A stretch of 64,000 bases of DNA, from assembly GCA_018701215.1 (NCBI GenBank), contig JABIWH010000015.1, positions 62,001 through 126,000 of the forward strand. The letters are read 5' to 3'. The position numbers and the translations under genes are program-made. The number at the start of each line of letters is the position of its first letter. Positions within the stretch are counted from its first letter, which is position 1. Below are positions 34,997 through 44,169 of this stretch, in pieces. Origin of the DNA: Rhodospirillaceae bacterium (GTDB lineage: Bacteria > Pseudomonadota > Alphaproteobacteria > GCA-2731375). The notes under the pieces were generated by a model. It was given only the letters and a program-made list of their open reading frames with translations, searched no databases and had not been told where the DNA came from.

Positions 34997-35623
34997 TTAC
35001 AGGATTGAAATACGGGAATCGCCAAGAATTCGGCCGCCAATGGCGATGAAAACCACGCCGGCGGCCCGTTCGATCCAATGACGGGCATGGCTGAAACGGC
35101 GCATGATGGGCGCCGACGACATGAACAGGCTGACCAGACTGTACCAAATCAGGGCGGCCGCAAAGACCAGGCCGATCATCAGCACCATCAGCCAGACGGG
35201 CGTTTCAGCCGTCACCGAGGTGGCAAAGACCGAAGCGAACAGAACAATGGCCTTGGGATTGGTCAGAGTGACGAAAAAGCCGAAACGAAAGGCGTGGCGG
35301 CCCATCGCGCCGTGCGTCGAAATTTCCAGGTCCTGCGATTTCGCGAAAATCAGGCGCAAACCCAGATAGATCAAATAGCTGGCGCCCAGGATACGCACCA
35401 ACCAAGCCAGCCATTGATATTGCACCAGGATCGCCGACAGCCCCAACAAAGACGCCGTGGCGTAGAGGCCAAGGCAAAGGGAGACGCCCAGCGTGGTCCA
35501 TAGACCGGCCCTGGCCCCTTTGGTCATGGAAGAACGCACCACGGCGACAAAATCCGGCCCGGGCAGCATCAGGGCGGGGATAAAGATACCAAAGACGCTA
35601 ATCAGAATAATCGAAGCGTCCAT
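34997..35623 (-). CDS. LysE/RhtB-family amino-acid exporter
   Basis: 208 aa integral membrane protein with about six hydrophobic segments. The family signature is the N-terminal block PGPDFVAVVRSSMTKGARAGLWTTLG (about 22-47) and the TNPKAIVLFASVF segment (about 119-131). The family exports amino acids and related small molecules. ATG at 35623 has GGAAGG upstream and lies 1 bp after the stop of the metallo-hydrolase gene, so it is the last gene of the long minus-strand catabolic operon. It might export an amine or amino-acid by-product of that pathway. Confidence 0.87.
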   Translation of the reverse strand: MDASIILISVFGIFIPALMLPGPDFVAVVRSSMTKGARAGLWTTLGVSLCLGLYATASLLGLSAILVQYQWLAWLVRILGASYLIYLGLRLIFAKSQDLEISTHGAMGRHAFRFGFFVTLTNPKAIVLFASVFATSVTAETPVWLMVLMIGLVFAAALIWYSLVSLFMSSAPIMRRFSHARHWIERAAGVVFIAIGGRILGDSRISIL

Positions 35624-35624
35624 G

Positions 35625-36521
35625 TCAGCGACCTTCCATCCAGGCCGCCTTGTCAAAGGCCACGTTGTCGCCGAAATAATGCACCGCCGCTTCCAGCTTA
35701 TCCATTTCTTCGATACAGTAGATCCGCTTGGGACCGGCTATTCGTTCCACCCCAAATTCCATGGCGGCTTCCCGCTCCGCCACCCAGGCCTCCGCCGTCT
35801 GCAGGGTGCTCTGCCGCTGTACCACGTCCCAAATATAATAGTGGCTGGGCACGACCACACGGGGCTGCAAACGATCAACAATCGACTGCACATGGACATG
35901 CCCCATGACGTGCTGCGAGGCATCCACGGGCAGCAGCGCGATATCGATATGGCCCAGGGCCTTCCAGATATCGTCCGGCGGGTTGTGGCGGTTGTCGCCC
36001 CAATGCACGATGCGCATGCCGCCTGTCTCCACCACGATCAGGCAATGATCCCAGGAGCGGGGATTATTCGGCGGCTCGATATCGGTACCGTTGAAATGTT
36101 TATGAACTTTCCTGAAGTCATAAATGGCGCAACTGGAATCGATCGCATGCTTGTCCGCCAGGCCATAAATGGTCATATCGCCGAACGAATACATGCCGAT
36201 CAAACGGTCCAGCAGGACATGAGCATCCAAACGGTGCAGGGCATCGTGATCGAAATGGGCATGGGTCGAGGCGCCGATATCAACAGCGGTAATGGGGAAG
36301 TCGCGAAAATACCAATCCCACGTGCGCGAAGGATGATTGCGCCACGGGTCGATCATCACGCTGACGCCCTTGGGCGAGGTAATGCGAAAGGCCGAGCTGC
36401 CGTAAAAGGCCACCTCAACCGGCCCATCACGGGCCGGCGAGGTGTCGGCCTGAAGCTCGATCATCCGGTTGTGGTTGGAGGTCATTTGCCAGACGTTCAG
36501 GCCTGTATCGATATCCGTCAT
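35625..36521 (-). CDS. Metallo-beta-lactamase-fold hydrolase (UlaG-like)
   Basis: 298 aa. The HxHxDH metal motif is present as THAHFDHDA (near 86-94); further ligands are likely in HWGDNRHN (about 172-179) and in VVPSHYYIWD (near 227). The N-terminal PVEVAFYGSSAFRITSPKGVSVMIDPW is typical of UlaG-like lactone or phosphodiester hydrolases. It may open a lactone formed in the pathway of the surrounding operon. AGGAGCG precedes ATG. It sits between ridA and the LysE-like gene with no spacing to the latter. Confidence 0.85.
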   Translation of the reverse strand: MTDIDTGLNVWQMTSNHNRMIELQADTSPARDGPVEVAFYGSSAFRITSPKGVSVMIDPWRNHPSRTWDWYFRDFPITAVDIGASTHAHFDHDALHRLDAHVLLDRLIGMYSFGDMTIYGLADKHAIDSSCAIYDFRKVHKHFNGTDIEPPNNPRSWDHCLIVVETGGMRIVHWGDNRHNPPDDIWKALGHIDIALLPVDASQHVMGHVHVQSIVDRLQPRVVVPSHYYIWDVVQRQSTLQTAEAWVAEREAAMEFGVERIAGPKRIYCIEEMDKLEAAVHYFGDNVAFDKAAWMEGR

Positions 36522-36540
36522 GGCGACGCTCCTATTCCGA

Positions 36541-36930
36541 TCAGGCCTTGGCGGCGGTCGCCTCGATCTCGATCAGCATATCCGGCGAGGCCAAACCATC
36601 CACGATCAACAATGTGGATGCCGGCAGGGTGGCGTCGCCGATAACTTTTTTGCGGGCCGCGCGATAGTCTTCAATACTGCGAGGGTCGGTCAGGAAGACG
36701 GTGAATTTGACCAAATGCTTTTTGGCCATGCCGTTTTCCTTCAGGCAGTTCAGAATATTGCGAAAGCTCTGCTCCGCCTGCTTACGGGCGCCGGCCTGCA
36801 GCTTGCCCTTGCCATCAATGCCGACCTGGCCGGCGATCACTAGCCATTCCGCACCAGCCGGTACCTTGACACTATGAGAATAAGCACCCGCCGGTTTCGA
36901 ATTGGCCTTGGGATTTACGAACTCGTTCAT
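36541..36930 (-). CDS. RidA/YjgF-family protein
   Basis: 129 aa, usual RidA length. The features are PAGAYSHSVKVPAGAEWLVIAGQVGIDGKG (about 16-45, the G-Q-x-G/P-x-D/G block), QAEQSFRNILNCLKENG (about 52-68) and the final LASPDMLIEIEATAAKA. The key Arg (normally in the YRPAREP... or R-x-P segment before the C-terminus) is not at its usual place, as DYRAARKKVIGDATLPAST has Arg but no Pro-Cys motif, so it may be a RutC/other YjgF subgroup. RidA proteins hydrolyse reactive enamine/imine intermediates, which fits an operon that handles N- or enol-containing compounds. Ribosome site GGGAGG. Confidence 0.88.
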   Translation of the reverse strand: MNEFVNPKANSKPAGAYSHSVKVPAGAEWLVIAGQVGIDGKGKLQAGARKQAEQSFRNILNCLKENGMAKKHLVKFTVFLTDPRSIEDYRAARKKVIGDATLPASTLLIVDGLASPDMLIEIEATAAKA

Positions 36931-36975
36931 AACGACAGCCTCCCTGTTGTTTATCTCTCCAGCAACCTGAGCATC

Positions 36976-37734
36976 TTAACCCACAGTGCTGTAACCGCCA
37001 CTAACAGATACGATCTGGCCGGTGATCCAGCTGGCACCGCCCGAGGCGAGAAACGCGATGGTGGGCGCGACATCGCCCGCCTGCCCGATCCGTCCCGAGG
37101 GATAGTTGCGCACGATCTTGGACATATTGGCTTCCAGCCACTCTTTGTTGCTGTGGCTGGTTTCCACCAGACCCAGGGCGACGGCGTTGACGGTGATGCC
37201 GTCGCGGCCCAACTCCTTGGCCAGTGACTTGGTCAGGGACAGCACGCCGCCACGGGAAGCGGCGGTGATCGCGAGGTTCTTTTCGCCGACCCGCGCCGAG
37301 TCTCCCGCGAGAGAGATAATGCGGCCATCGCCGGACGCCGCCAGATGCGGCACGGCCGCGTGGCAACAATGAATAACCCCATACAGGCCCACATCGATCT
37401 GGGCATGCCAATCCGCCGGCGTGGTCTCGACAAATTTCTGCGGCGTGACATAGCCGGCGTTGTTGACCAGCACATCCAGACGGCCCAGGTCAGCCACCAC
37501 CTGCTCGACCATCGTCCTGGTCGCGTCATAGTCGGTGACATCGGCGCCATAGGCCCGCGCCGTGCCGCCCGCATCATTGATCTCCGTTACCAGGGCATTG
37601 GCCGCATCTTCCGAACCACGATAATTGATCGCCACCGCGGCACCTTCGTTGGCCAGTGCCAGGACGATTTCCCGCCCCACATCCCGCGCCCCGCCGGTAA
37701 CCAGCGCGACCTTGCCCTTAAGTCCTAAATCCAT
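36976..37734 (-). CDS. Short-chain dehydrogenase/reductase homolog lacking the catalytic triad
   Basis: 252 aa SDR fold. The structural motif NNAG is kept (LVNNAGYV, near 91-94) and ITVNAVALG matches the post-active-site strand. The cofactor loop reads TGGARDVG, with Asp replacing a conserved Gly. Where SDRs have Ser...Tyr-x3-Lys, this protein has Gly in LAGDSARVG and Thr-x3-Arg in AITAASRGG, so all three catalytic residues are changed. It may bind nucleotide or substrate without classical redox catalysis, or use a different chemistry. Strong AGGAGT site before ATG; it follows the molybdenum hydroxylase large-subunit gene by 5 bp. Confidence 0.85.
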   Translation of the reverse strand: MDLGLKGKVALVTGGARDVGREIVLALANEGAAVAINYRGSEDAANALVTEINDAGGTARAYGADVTDYDATRTMVEQVVADLGRLDVLVNNAGYVTPQKFVETTPADWHAQIDVGLYGVIHCCHAAVPHLAASGDGRIISLAGDSARVGEKNLAITAASRGGVLSLTKSLAKELGRDGITVNAVALGLVETSHSNKEWLEANMSKIVRNYPSGRIGQAGDVAPTIAFLASGGASWITGQIVSVSGGYSTVG

Positions 37735-37739
37735 GCTCT

Positions 37740-40109
37740 CTACTCCTGCTGTTTGCCGACCAGACGGAACAGACGTTCCGGCGTCATCGGCAATTCATTG
37801 ACGTTCAATGCCAAGGCATCGGCAATGGCGTTGGCGATTGCCGCCGGCGCACCGATGGTGCCACCCTCGCCCATGCCGCGAAAACCGCCGATATTGTTGG
37901 GCAGCTCGGTTTCCAGATGGATGACTTCCATGCTTGGGATTTCCGCCGCCGTGGGCACCACATAGTCCATCAGGCTGGCGGTCAGGATCTGCCCGGCGTC
38001 ATCGTAGACCACTTCTTCCATCAACGCCGCGCCAATGCCCTGGGCGACGCCGCCATGAACCTGACCATCGGCAATCAGTGGATTGATGATGCGGCCGCAG
38101 TCCTCAGCTACCCCATAGCGCAGGATTTTCACCTGATAGGTTTCCGGATCAATCTCCAGCATGGCCAGATGGGTCGCCGGGGTCGCCGTACCAAAAAAAG
38201 GATCATAGGTGCGGGTCGCTTCCAGCTCGATATCCTCGCGAACCTCACGCGGCAAACGGCCCATCTCGGAATACACGGCGCGGGCCAGATCGCGGAAGCT
38301 GATGGACTTATCCGTGCCCTTGACGAAAATCTTGCCATTCGCGGCATCGATATCGCCCGCATCCGCTTCTAAAATATGCGACGCCGCCTTCAGGACCTGC
38401 TCGCGCACGGCGCGGGCCGACATGATCGCCGCCCCACCCGCCAAAACGGCACTGCGCGAGGCATAGGTGCCGGTGCCATGGGCGACGATGGCGCTGTCGC
38501 CATGGATCACCTCCACATCCCCGACGCGGACGCCCAGTTCCTCGGCCACCACTTGCGCCAAGGTCGTCTCCAAACCCTGGCCGTGGGAGGCGATGCCGAA
38601 ATACGCCGTCACCGCACCGCTGGAATCAATACGGATATTGGCACTCTCCGTACCCGTGTTGACCGGCATGCCCGGTGCCACAGCGATGCGCGAACCCAGG
38701 CCGGTTAGTTCTGCATAGGAGGCCAAACCAATCCCGACCCAGCGGCCCCGTTCCCGCGCCTCGGCCTGGCTCTCGCGCAGGCCTTGGTAATCCAAGCGCT
38801 CGGTGACCGCGTCAAGGCATTCCATGAAGCCGGCCCGGTCCCAGACGATGCCGGATGCCGCCTTGTAGGGAAATTCCTCGGCCCGGACCATGTTGCGGCG
38901 GCGCATCTCCAAGGGATCAAGGGACAGTTTCGCAGCCGCCATATCGATCAGCCGTTCCATGACAAAAGTAGAGATCGGCCGGCCGACACCGCGATACGCC
39001 CCCATGGGTGCCTTCGACGTGGTGACGCCGCGCACCCGGCCCCGGTAATGCGGCACCCGATAAGGCCCCGGCAGGAACGAGACCACCTGCACCGGTTCCA
39101 CCGTGGCGGTCCAGGGATAGGCGGAATAAGCACCCACATCGCCAGTCACCTCGGCCCGCAGGCCCAGAATATGGCCTTGTTCGTCGCAGGCCAGCTCCGC
39201 CTCGATCCGTTCATCGAACGCCTGATTGGTCGACATCAGATCTTCCATGCGGTCCGACAACCACTTCACCGGCCGGCCCAACAGACGCGCCAGCACACAA
39301 ACCAAGACTTCTTCGCGGTACAACGCCCCCTTGCCGCCAAAGCCGCCGCCCACATCGGGCGCCACCACACGCAGACGGTTGCCCGGAATATCCAACATCT
39401 CCACCAGGGCATCGCGGACGATGCCCGGCACCTGGGAGGTCGAGTGCAAGGTCAAGGCGCGGCGGCCCTGATCATAGTCCGCCAGATAACCCCGGTTCTC
39501 CATCGCGGTAGGTGTCTTGCGGTGCATACGGAAGCTATCGCCGACGCGGATGGGCGCGCTCGCCATCGCCTCGTCCACATCGCCGCGCATAAAAGTGCGC
39601 GTCAGTATAACATTGCTGCCCACGTCATCATGCAGCACCGGCGCATCCGGTTCGGCGGCGGCGACGGGATCCACCACCGCGCCAAGCTCTTCATAGCTGA
39701 TATATATTTTCTCGGCCGCGTCTTCCGCCAGATAGCGGCTTTCCGCCGCCACGGCGACAACCGGCTCGCCCACGAAGCGCGCTTTTGACCCTGCCAGCAC
39801 CGGCAGCTCGGTCGCGTGATAATCCGCCATGCGGGATGTGGCGCGGATCGGATTGAACAAATCACTAATATCACTGGCCGTGAAAACCCCGAACACGCCC
39901 GGCATGGCCGCCGCATCTGCGGTATCAACGCGGGTAATGCGGGCATGGGCGTAATCGCTGCGGGCAAAAGCGATATGCAGGGTACCGGGCAGATTAATGT
40001 CGTCGATGAAAGTGCCGTGCCCCGTCAACAGCCGCGGATCTTCCACCCGCTGAACACGGGCGCCGATAATTTTTGGCCTGGCTTCAGCTTCCCCGACTTC
40101 AACCACCAT
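37740..40109 (-). CDS. Molybdenum hydroxylase large subunit (furoyl-CoA/aromatic dehydrogenase type)
   Basis: 789 aa. Xanthine-oxidase-family molybdopterin subunit: N-terminal GARVQRVEDPRLLTGHGTFIDDI, the active-site loop APMGAYRGVGR (form II-like AYRGAGR type, not the AYXCSFR loop of true CO dehydrogenase), SHGQGLETTLAQV and the catalytic-Glu motif RGMGEGG near the C-terminus. It hydroxylates a substrate with water and passes electrons to the FeS and FAD subunits encoded just upstream. ATG 40109 overlaps the small-subunit gene by 11 bp and has GGAGG upstream. Together with the adjacent ligase and crotonase it resembles HmfA, furoyl-CoA dehydrogenase; this is a hypothesis. Confidence 0.9.
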   Translation of the reverse strand: MVVEVGEAEARPKIIGARVQRVEDPRLLTGHGTFIDDINLPGTLHIAFARSDYAHARITRVDTADAAAMPGVFGVFTASDISDLFNPIRATSRMADYHATELPVLAGSKARFVGEPVVAVAAESRYLAEDAAEKIYISYEELGAVVDPVAAAEPDAPVLHDDVGSNVILTRTFMRGDVDEAMASAPIRVGDSFRMHRKTPTAMENRGYLADYDQGRRALTLHSTSQVPGIVRDALVEMLDIPGNRLRVVAPDVGGGFGGKGALYREEVLVCVLARLLGRPVKWLSDRMEDLMSTNQAFDERIEAELACDEQGHILGLRAEVTGDVGAYSAYPWTATVEPVQVVSFLPGPYRVPHYRGRVRGVTTSKAPMGAYRGVGRPISTFVMERLIDMAAAKLSLDPLEMRRRNMVRAEEFPYKAASGIVWDRAGFMECLDAVTERLDYQGLRESQAEARERGRWVGIGLASYAELTGLGSRIAVAPGMPVNTGTESANIRIDSSGAVTAYFGIASHGQGLETTLAQVVAEELGVRVGDVEVIHGDSAIVAHGTGTYASRSAVLAGGAAIMSARAVREQVLKAASHILEADAGDIDAANGKIFVKGTDKSISFRDLARAVYSEMGRLPREVREDIELEATRTYDPFFGTATPATHLAMLEIDPETYQVKILRYGVAEDCGRIINPLIADGQVHGGVAQGIGAALMEEVVYDDAGQILTASLMDYVVPTAAEIPSMEVIHLETELPNNIGGFRGMGEGGTIGAPAAIANAIADALALNVNELPMTPERLFRLVGKQQE

Positions 40110-40563
40110 TGTTAGCCTCCACCACCGCGCGGATCGCCTGCACCACATGTTCGTAGCCGGTACAGCGGCACAGATTGCCCGATAGGCCCTCGCGGATTTC
40201 CGCGTCCGTCGCCAGTGGGTACTTGCGCAGCAGATCGACCCCCGTCATCAACATGCCCGGCGTGCAAAAGCCGCATTGCAAGGCGTGATGTGCCTGAAAT
40301 GACTGCTGCAATGGGTCCATGTTGTCGACCGTGCCCAACCCCTCCACGGTCTCGATTTCACAACCGTCCGCCTGCACCGCGAAGCAGAGGCACGCGCGGA
40401 CGCTGTCGCCATTCAGAATAATTGTACAAGCACCGCAAACACCCTGTTCGCAACCCACATGAGTGCCGGTCAGCCCGAGTTCATGGCGTAGAAAATCCGC
40501 CAGCGACAGGCGCGGTTCCACCTCGCGCTCGAAGGTGACACCATTGACGGTTACCTTGATCAT
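40099..40563 (-). CDS. Molybdenum hydroxylase [2Fe-2S] small subunit
   Basis: 154 aa. The N-terminal plant-type ferredoxin cluster motif is GCEQGVCGACTIILNG (about 38-53), with a fourth Cys in RACLCF (near 60). The C-terminal helical cluster is CGFCTPGMLMTG (about 98-109) and GNLCRCTGYEHVVQA (about 130-144). It carries electrons from the Mo site to FAD. It overlaps both neighbours (4 bp with the FAD-subunit gene, 11 bp with the large-subunit gene), so the three subunits are translationally coupled. Confidence 0.95.
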   Translation of the reverse strand: MIKVTVNGVTFEREVEPRLSLADFLRHELGLTGTHVGCEQGVCGACTIILNGDSVRACLCFAVQADGCEIETVEGLGTVDNMDPLQQSFQAHHALQCGFCTPGMLMTGVDLLRKYPLATDAEIREGLSGNLCRCTGYEHVVQAIRAVVEANNGG

Positions 40564-41360
40564 ATCGCTGCCGCCAGAGCACGGCGAGTAAGCACACCCA
40601 CCAGATGCCGGCGATAATCGGCGGAGGCATGCAGATCATCATTGGGTGAAACCTCGGCCTGCGCCGCCGCGACGACCGCATCAATATCGGGAAACAAGGC
40701 CTCGGCGGCGGTTAGACGCAGTGGCGTATCATGCGCCCCGATCACCACGATCCGCGCTGCCCCCTCACCGACCGTGGCTCCGACCGCCGTGAGGGCGAAA
40801 TCGCCGGAGCGCCGGGCGAATTCCTCAAAACCCCAACCGGTTTCGTCAGCGAGAGCAGGCAGCTGAATTTCCGTTAGGATTTCATCATCGGCCAACGCCG
40901 TCTCCAAGGCGCCCTGATAGAAATCCGCCGCCGCAATCGTTCGCTGCGTTGTCTTCATCTTAGCATCCAGCAACAGCATCAGACCCGGCAACTCCGCCGC
41001 CGGATCGCCATGGCACAGGCTGCCCCCAATTGTCCCCCGATTGCGGATGGCCAGATGGGCCACATACCGCATGGCGGCGTTCAAAATGGGAAACCGCTGC
41101 AGGACCAATTCAGAAGTTTCCAAGCTGTAGTGCCGGGTCAAGGCACCGACGCGTAGGCCTCCCGCGCCATTGTCCTCGATATAGTCCAGGCCAGGGATGC
41201 GGTTGATATCGACCAGCAGGCTGGGCGCCAGCAGTCGGAAATTCAACATCGGTACCAGGCTTTGCCCGCCGGCCAATACCTTCGCCTCGTCATCCGCAAG
41301 GGCGGCGACAGCCTCGTCCAACGAGGCAGGGGCGAGGTATTCAAAGGCCGGCGGCTTCAC
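40560..41360 (-). CDS. Molybdenum hydroxylase FAD-binding medium subunit
   Basis: 266 aa of the CoxM/XdhB family. FAD-binding motifs AGGQSLVPMLNFRL (about 31-44) and TIGGSLCHGDPAAELPGLMLLL (near 109) are intact. The subunit passes electrons to an acceptor such as quinone or cytochrome. It has no ~40-residue insertion carrying an extra 4Fe-4S cluster, so 4-hydroxybenzoyl-CoA reductase is unlikely. It begins with GTG, 4 bp after the crotonase stop, behind GGGGCG. Confidence 0.93.
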   Translation of the reverse strand: MKPPAFEYLAPASLDEAVAALADDEAKVLAGGQSLVPMLNFRLLAPSLLVDINRIPGLDYIEDNGAGGLRVGALTRHYSLETSELVLQRFPILNAAMRYVAHLAIRNRGTIGGSLCHGDPAAELPGLMLLLDAKMKTTQRTIAAADFYQGALETALADDEILTEIQLPALADETGWGFEEFARRSGDFALTAVGATVGEGAARIVVIGAHDTPLRLTAAEALFPDIDAVVAAAQAEVSPNDDLHASADYRRHLVGVLTRRALAAAI

Positions 41361-41363
41361 TGC

Positions 41364-42173
41364 TTAGACGCCCCTGAAGACAGCCTTGCGCTTGCCATGG
41401 AAGGCTTCCACGCCCTCCTTGAAATCCTCCGACATACGCAGGCGGCCATAGGCGTTGCCTTCGATCTCGATACCTGCCTCGACCGTGGTGTTCTGCGCCG
41501 CGTTCAACACACCCTTGATGGTGCGTTGCGCCAGGGGTGAGAATTCGCGCAGCTCGTCCACGAAGGCATCGACGGTTTCTTCCAACTTATCATCGGCCAC
41601 GCAATCCAAGACGATGCCCCAATCCTTGGCTTCGGCCCCCGATACCCGGCGCGAGCGGAAGGTCATGTCCTTGGTCCGTTGAATGCCGATCATGTGCAGC
41701 AGCCGAATGGAGCCGCCGGAACCGGGGATCTGGCCGATACGCTGTTCCGGCAAGGCGAACTGCGCCGTCTCGGAACAGATACGGAAGTCGCAGGCCAGGG
41801 GCAGTTCGAAACCGACGCCAAAGCTATAGCCGCGGATCTGTGCCACCACGGGCTTATGACAGCGCGCCGGCGCGGCGATGTTGTTGGCCAGCTCCGAGAC
41901 ATGCTCAGGCGAGGCGGCGAGAAAACCGGCGATGTTGCCGCCCGAGCTGAAATGCTTGCCCTCGGCGCGCAGCACAATGACACGGACCCGGTCGTCGTGG
42001 TCCAGCTCCTCGAACACCAGGCGCAACTGGTCGCGCTGGGGGATCTCGATGACATTCAAGGGCGGGCGGTCGAGAATGATATCGGCGCGCTCTTTTTCGG
42101 GATCAATCTCCACCCGGAACCCATCAAGGTTTTCCAACAACTTGGCCCGCTGACTTTCAAAGGACGTGGACAT
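41364..42173 (-). CDS. Crotonase-family enzyme, HmfE-like
   Basis: 269 aa. Oxyanion segment GKHFSSGGNIAGFL (about 72-85), GYSFGVGFELPLACDF with the first catalytic Glu (near 122) and FALPEQRIGQIPGSGG with the second Glu (near 142) are all present, so it should be an active hydratase or hydrolase. The C-terminus (SEDFKEGVEAFHGKRK) is typical of ring-acid CoA crotonases such as those in furoate clusters, where HmfE is thought to open the ring lactone and hydrolyse 2-oxoglutaryl-CoA. It lies between the acyl-CoA ligase and the dehydrogenase subunits. Ribosome site AGGAGTT. Confidence 0.9.
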   Translation of the reverse strand: MSTSFESQRAKLLENLDGFRVEIDPEKERADIILDRPPLNVIEIPQRDQLRLVFEELDHDDRVRVIVLRAEGKHFSSGGNIAGFLAASPEHVSELANNIAAPARCHKPVVAQIRGYSFGVGFELPLACDFRICSETAQFALPEQRIGQIPGSGGSIRLLHMIGIQRTKDMTFRSRRVSGAEAKDWGIVLDCVADDKLEETVDAFVDELREFSPLAQRTIKGVLNAAQNTTVEAGIEIEGNAYGRLRMSEDFKEGVEAFHGKRKAVFRGV

Positions 42174-42190
42174 TCGCTTCTAACTCCTAA

Positions 42191-43681
42191 TTACGATTCA
42201 ACCGTGTATTCGCCGTCCACCAACATGCGGCGGAGGATCTTGCCAACAGGCGATTTCGGCACTTCCTGGATAAAGACATAAGCGCGCGGCCGTTTGAAGG
42301 GGGGTAATTCAGATTCCAAACACCAGGTATCCAGCGCTTCCTCCCCGACCCCGTCCCGGCGTACGATAAAAGCGGTGACCACCTGGCCCCAGCGCGGATC
42401 AGGCAGGCCGACAACGGCGACCTCGCCAACGCCTGGATGCAGGGACAGCACGCTCTCAATCTCCACAGGCAGGATATTTTCGCCGCCCGAGATGATCATG
42501 TCATCGACCCGGCCGGTGACGAAAATATCGCCGTCATCATCCCGGTAACCGATATCGCCGGTGTAGTACCAACCGGCATGCAGTGACTTCTCGTCCGCGT
42601 CCGGCCGCTTCCAATACCCCTCGAAGCTTTCATCGCCATCCAGGGCGGCGATGATCTGGCCTTCTTCAGGGCCCTCCACCAGATCATCGGGACCGTTGGC
42701 ATCCAGATCGATGATACGGATTTCCTGGTTCAGGCCGGCCTTGCCCGCCGAGCCCGGCTTGGCCGCCGCATTCGGCTCGATGGTAAAGGTATAAATTTCC
42801 GACGAGCCGTAATGATTGACGAACAGCTCCGGCTTGAACGCGGCATCCAGTTCCTGCAACAGGCCATCGGTCATGGCCTGGCCAGCAAAACCCAGCTTGC
42901 GCACCGATGAGGTATCCGTGGCTGTGAAGAACGGCGAGGCCAGGAGATCATGATACAGCGTCGGCACCAAATATAGATTGGTGATGTGATGATCCATGAT
43001 CAGGGTCAACGCCTCGCGCGGATCATAGCGGCGCTGGCAAACAAAATGGCCGTTGATCAAAACCGACGCCAACAGCGAACGCACACCCATGGTGTGATAC
43101 AGCGGCATCACGCCCAGGGTGACCTCGCCACGGGCATATTGGTTTTGCGCCACATGGGCCATGGCCGCCGCACGCTCGGCGCCCTGGCGGCGCGGCACGC
43201 CCTTGCCACGGCCAGTGGTGCCGGAGGTATAGAGCATGACGGATTTATCCTGCACCGTGGCACGGGAGCCCGCCGCCGCCGGCGGATGGGCCAATAGATC
43301 GTCCCAATCATCATCGACATTGATAGCCTCGATAGCAGTATCAACCAGCTCGGCCGTCGCGGCTTCAAACACCACCGCCTTGGCCTCGGCATCGTTCAGG
43401 ACATAATCAAGTTCCTCGGCGCTGGCCCGCCAGTTCAGCGGCGTGATGACGAGGCCGGCGATCTGTGCCGCCATATGCAATGTCGCCGCCTCGTAGCGGT
43501 TTTGCAGCACAGTGACGAAATGATCGCCCTGCCTCAGACCACGGGCATCCAGGCCTGCAACGGCGCGCAGAATATCATCCTGCCAGGCCTGATAGGTCAT
43601 GCTCCGCTCGCCGTCGGAGATCGCCACCGCATCGGGCATGCGCATGACGGAGGCCAGTAAACTTCTTCCCAAATCGAACAT
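42191..43681 (-). CDS. AMP-forming acyl-CoA ligase (HmfD/benzoate-CoA-ligase-like)
   Basis: 496 aa of the ANL superfamily. The P-loop-like A3 motif is MLYTSGTTGRGKGVPR (about 147-162); A5 NHYGSSEIYTF (near 290), A7 YYTGDIGYRDDDGD (near 373), A8 GRVDDMIISGGENILPVEIE (near 391) and A10 KSPVGKILRR (Lys near 482) are present. It activates a carboxylic acid as its CoA thioester. Gene order with a crotonase and a three-subunit molybdenum hydroxylase suggests furoate or a similar (hetero)aromatic acid. ATG 43681 lies 2 bp after the upstream stop; earlier in-frame codons lie inside the FeS-subunit gene and are not used. Confidence 0.92.
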   Translation of the reverse strand: MFDLGRSLLASVMRMPDAVAISDGERSMTYQAWQDDILRAVAGLDARGLRQGDHFVTVLQNRYEAATLHMAAQIAGLVITPLNWRASAEELDYVLNDAEAKAVVFEAATAELVDTAIEAINVDDDWDDLLAHPPAAAGSRATVQDKSVMLYTSGTTGRGKGVPRRQGAERAAAMAHVAQNQYARGEVTLGVMPLYHTMGVRSLLASVLINGHFVCQRRYDPREALTLIMDHHITNLYLVPTLYHDLLASPFFTATDTSSVRKLGFAGQAMTDGLLQELDAAFKPELFVNHYGSSEIYTFTIEPNAAAKPGSAGKAGLNQEIRIIDLDANGPDDLVEGPEEGQIIAALDGDESFEGYWKRPDADEKSLHAGWYYTGDIGYRDDDGDIFVTGRVDDMIISGGENILPVEIESVLSLHPGVGEVAVVGLPDPRWGQVVTAFIVRRDGVGEEALDTWCLESELPPFKRPRAYVFIQEVPKSPVGKILRRMLVDGEYTVES

Positions 43682-43683
43682 GA

Positions 43684-44169
43684 CTAATCTTTTCCGAATA
43701 CTTCCAGAGCGGCTTGGACGATGCCATGATAACCGGTGCAGCGGCAAATGTGACCCGACAGAACGTCGCGTATGCGGGCCTCGTCCGCATCCGGTTCTTC
43801 CTCGCGCAGCTGGCTTAGGGACATCAGGATACCCGGCGTGCAATAGCCGCATTGCAGGCCATGATGTTTCTGCAAGGCCGCCTGCAATTCGTTGAGACCG
43901 TCCGAGGTGGCCAGGCTTTCGACGGTGCTGACCTCTCTGCCCTCGACCTGGGCAGCGTACATCAGGCAAGAACGCACCGCCTTGCCATCAACGCGCACCG
44001 TACAGGCCCCGCAAGAGCCATGCTCGCAACCCACATGGGTGCCAAAGGCGCCTAGCTGATGGCGCAGGAAATCACTCAACAACAGGCGCGGCTCAGCCTC
44101 TCCCTCCGCCTCTCGGCCATTCAGGACAAAGCGCACCGTATGGCGCGTGCCGGCCTTAAGATAACGCAT
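43684..44169 (-). CDS. Second molybdenum hydroxylase, [2Fe-2S] small subunit
   Basis: 161 aa. Cluster motifs are GCEHGSCGACTVRVDG (about 47-62) with Cys in RSCLMYA, then CGYCTPGILMSL (near 108) and GHICRCTGYHGIVQAAL (near 137). It is similar in plan to the small subunit at 40099 but clearly a separate paralog. ATG 44169 has GGAGGAGG upstream; the in-frame TTG at 44199 would overlap further into the FAD-subunit gene. Overlaps the FAD-subunit gene by 14 bp. Confidence 0.95.
   Translation of the reverse strand: MRYLKAGTRHTVRFVLNGREAEGEAEPRLLLSDFLRHQLGAFGTHVGCEHGSCGACTVRVDGKAVRSCLMYAAQVEGREVSTVESLATSDGLNELQAALQKHHGLQCGYCTPGILMSLSQLREEEPDADEARIRDVLSGHICRCTGYHGIVQAALEVFGKD

Noticed and set aside
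37740..41360. True aerobic carbon monoxide dehydrogenase (coxMSL)
   Set aside because: The active-site loop is AYRGVGR, not the AYXCSFR of form I CO dehydrogenase, and neighbours are ligase and crotonase genes.
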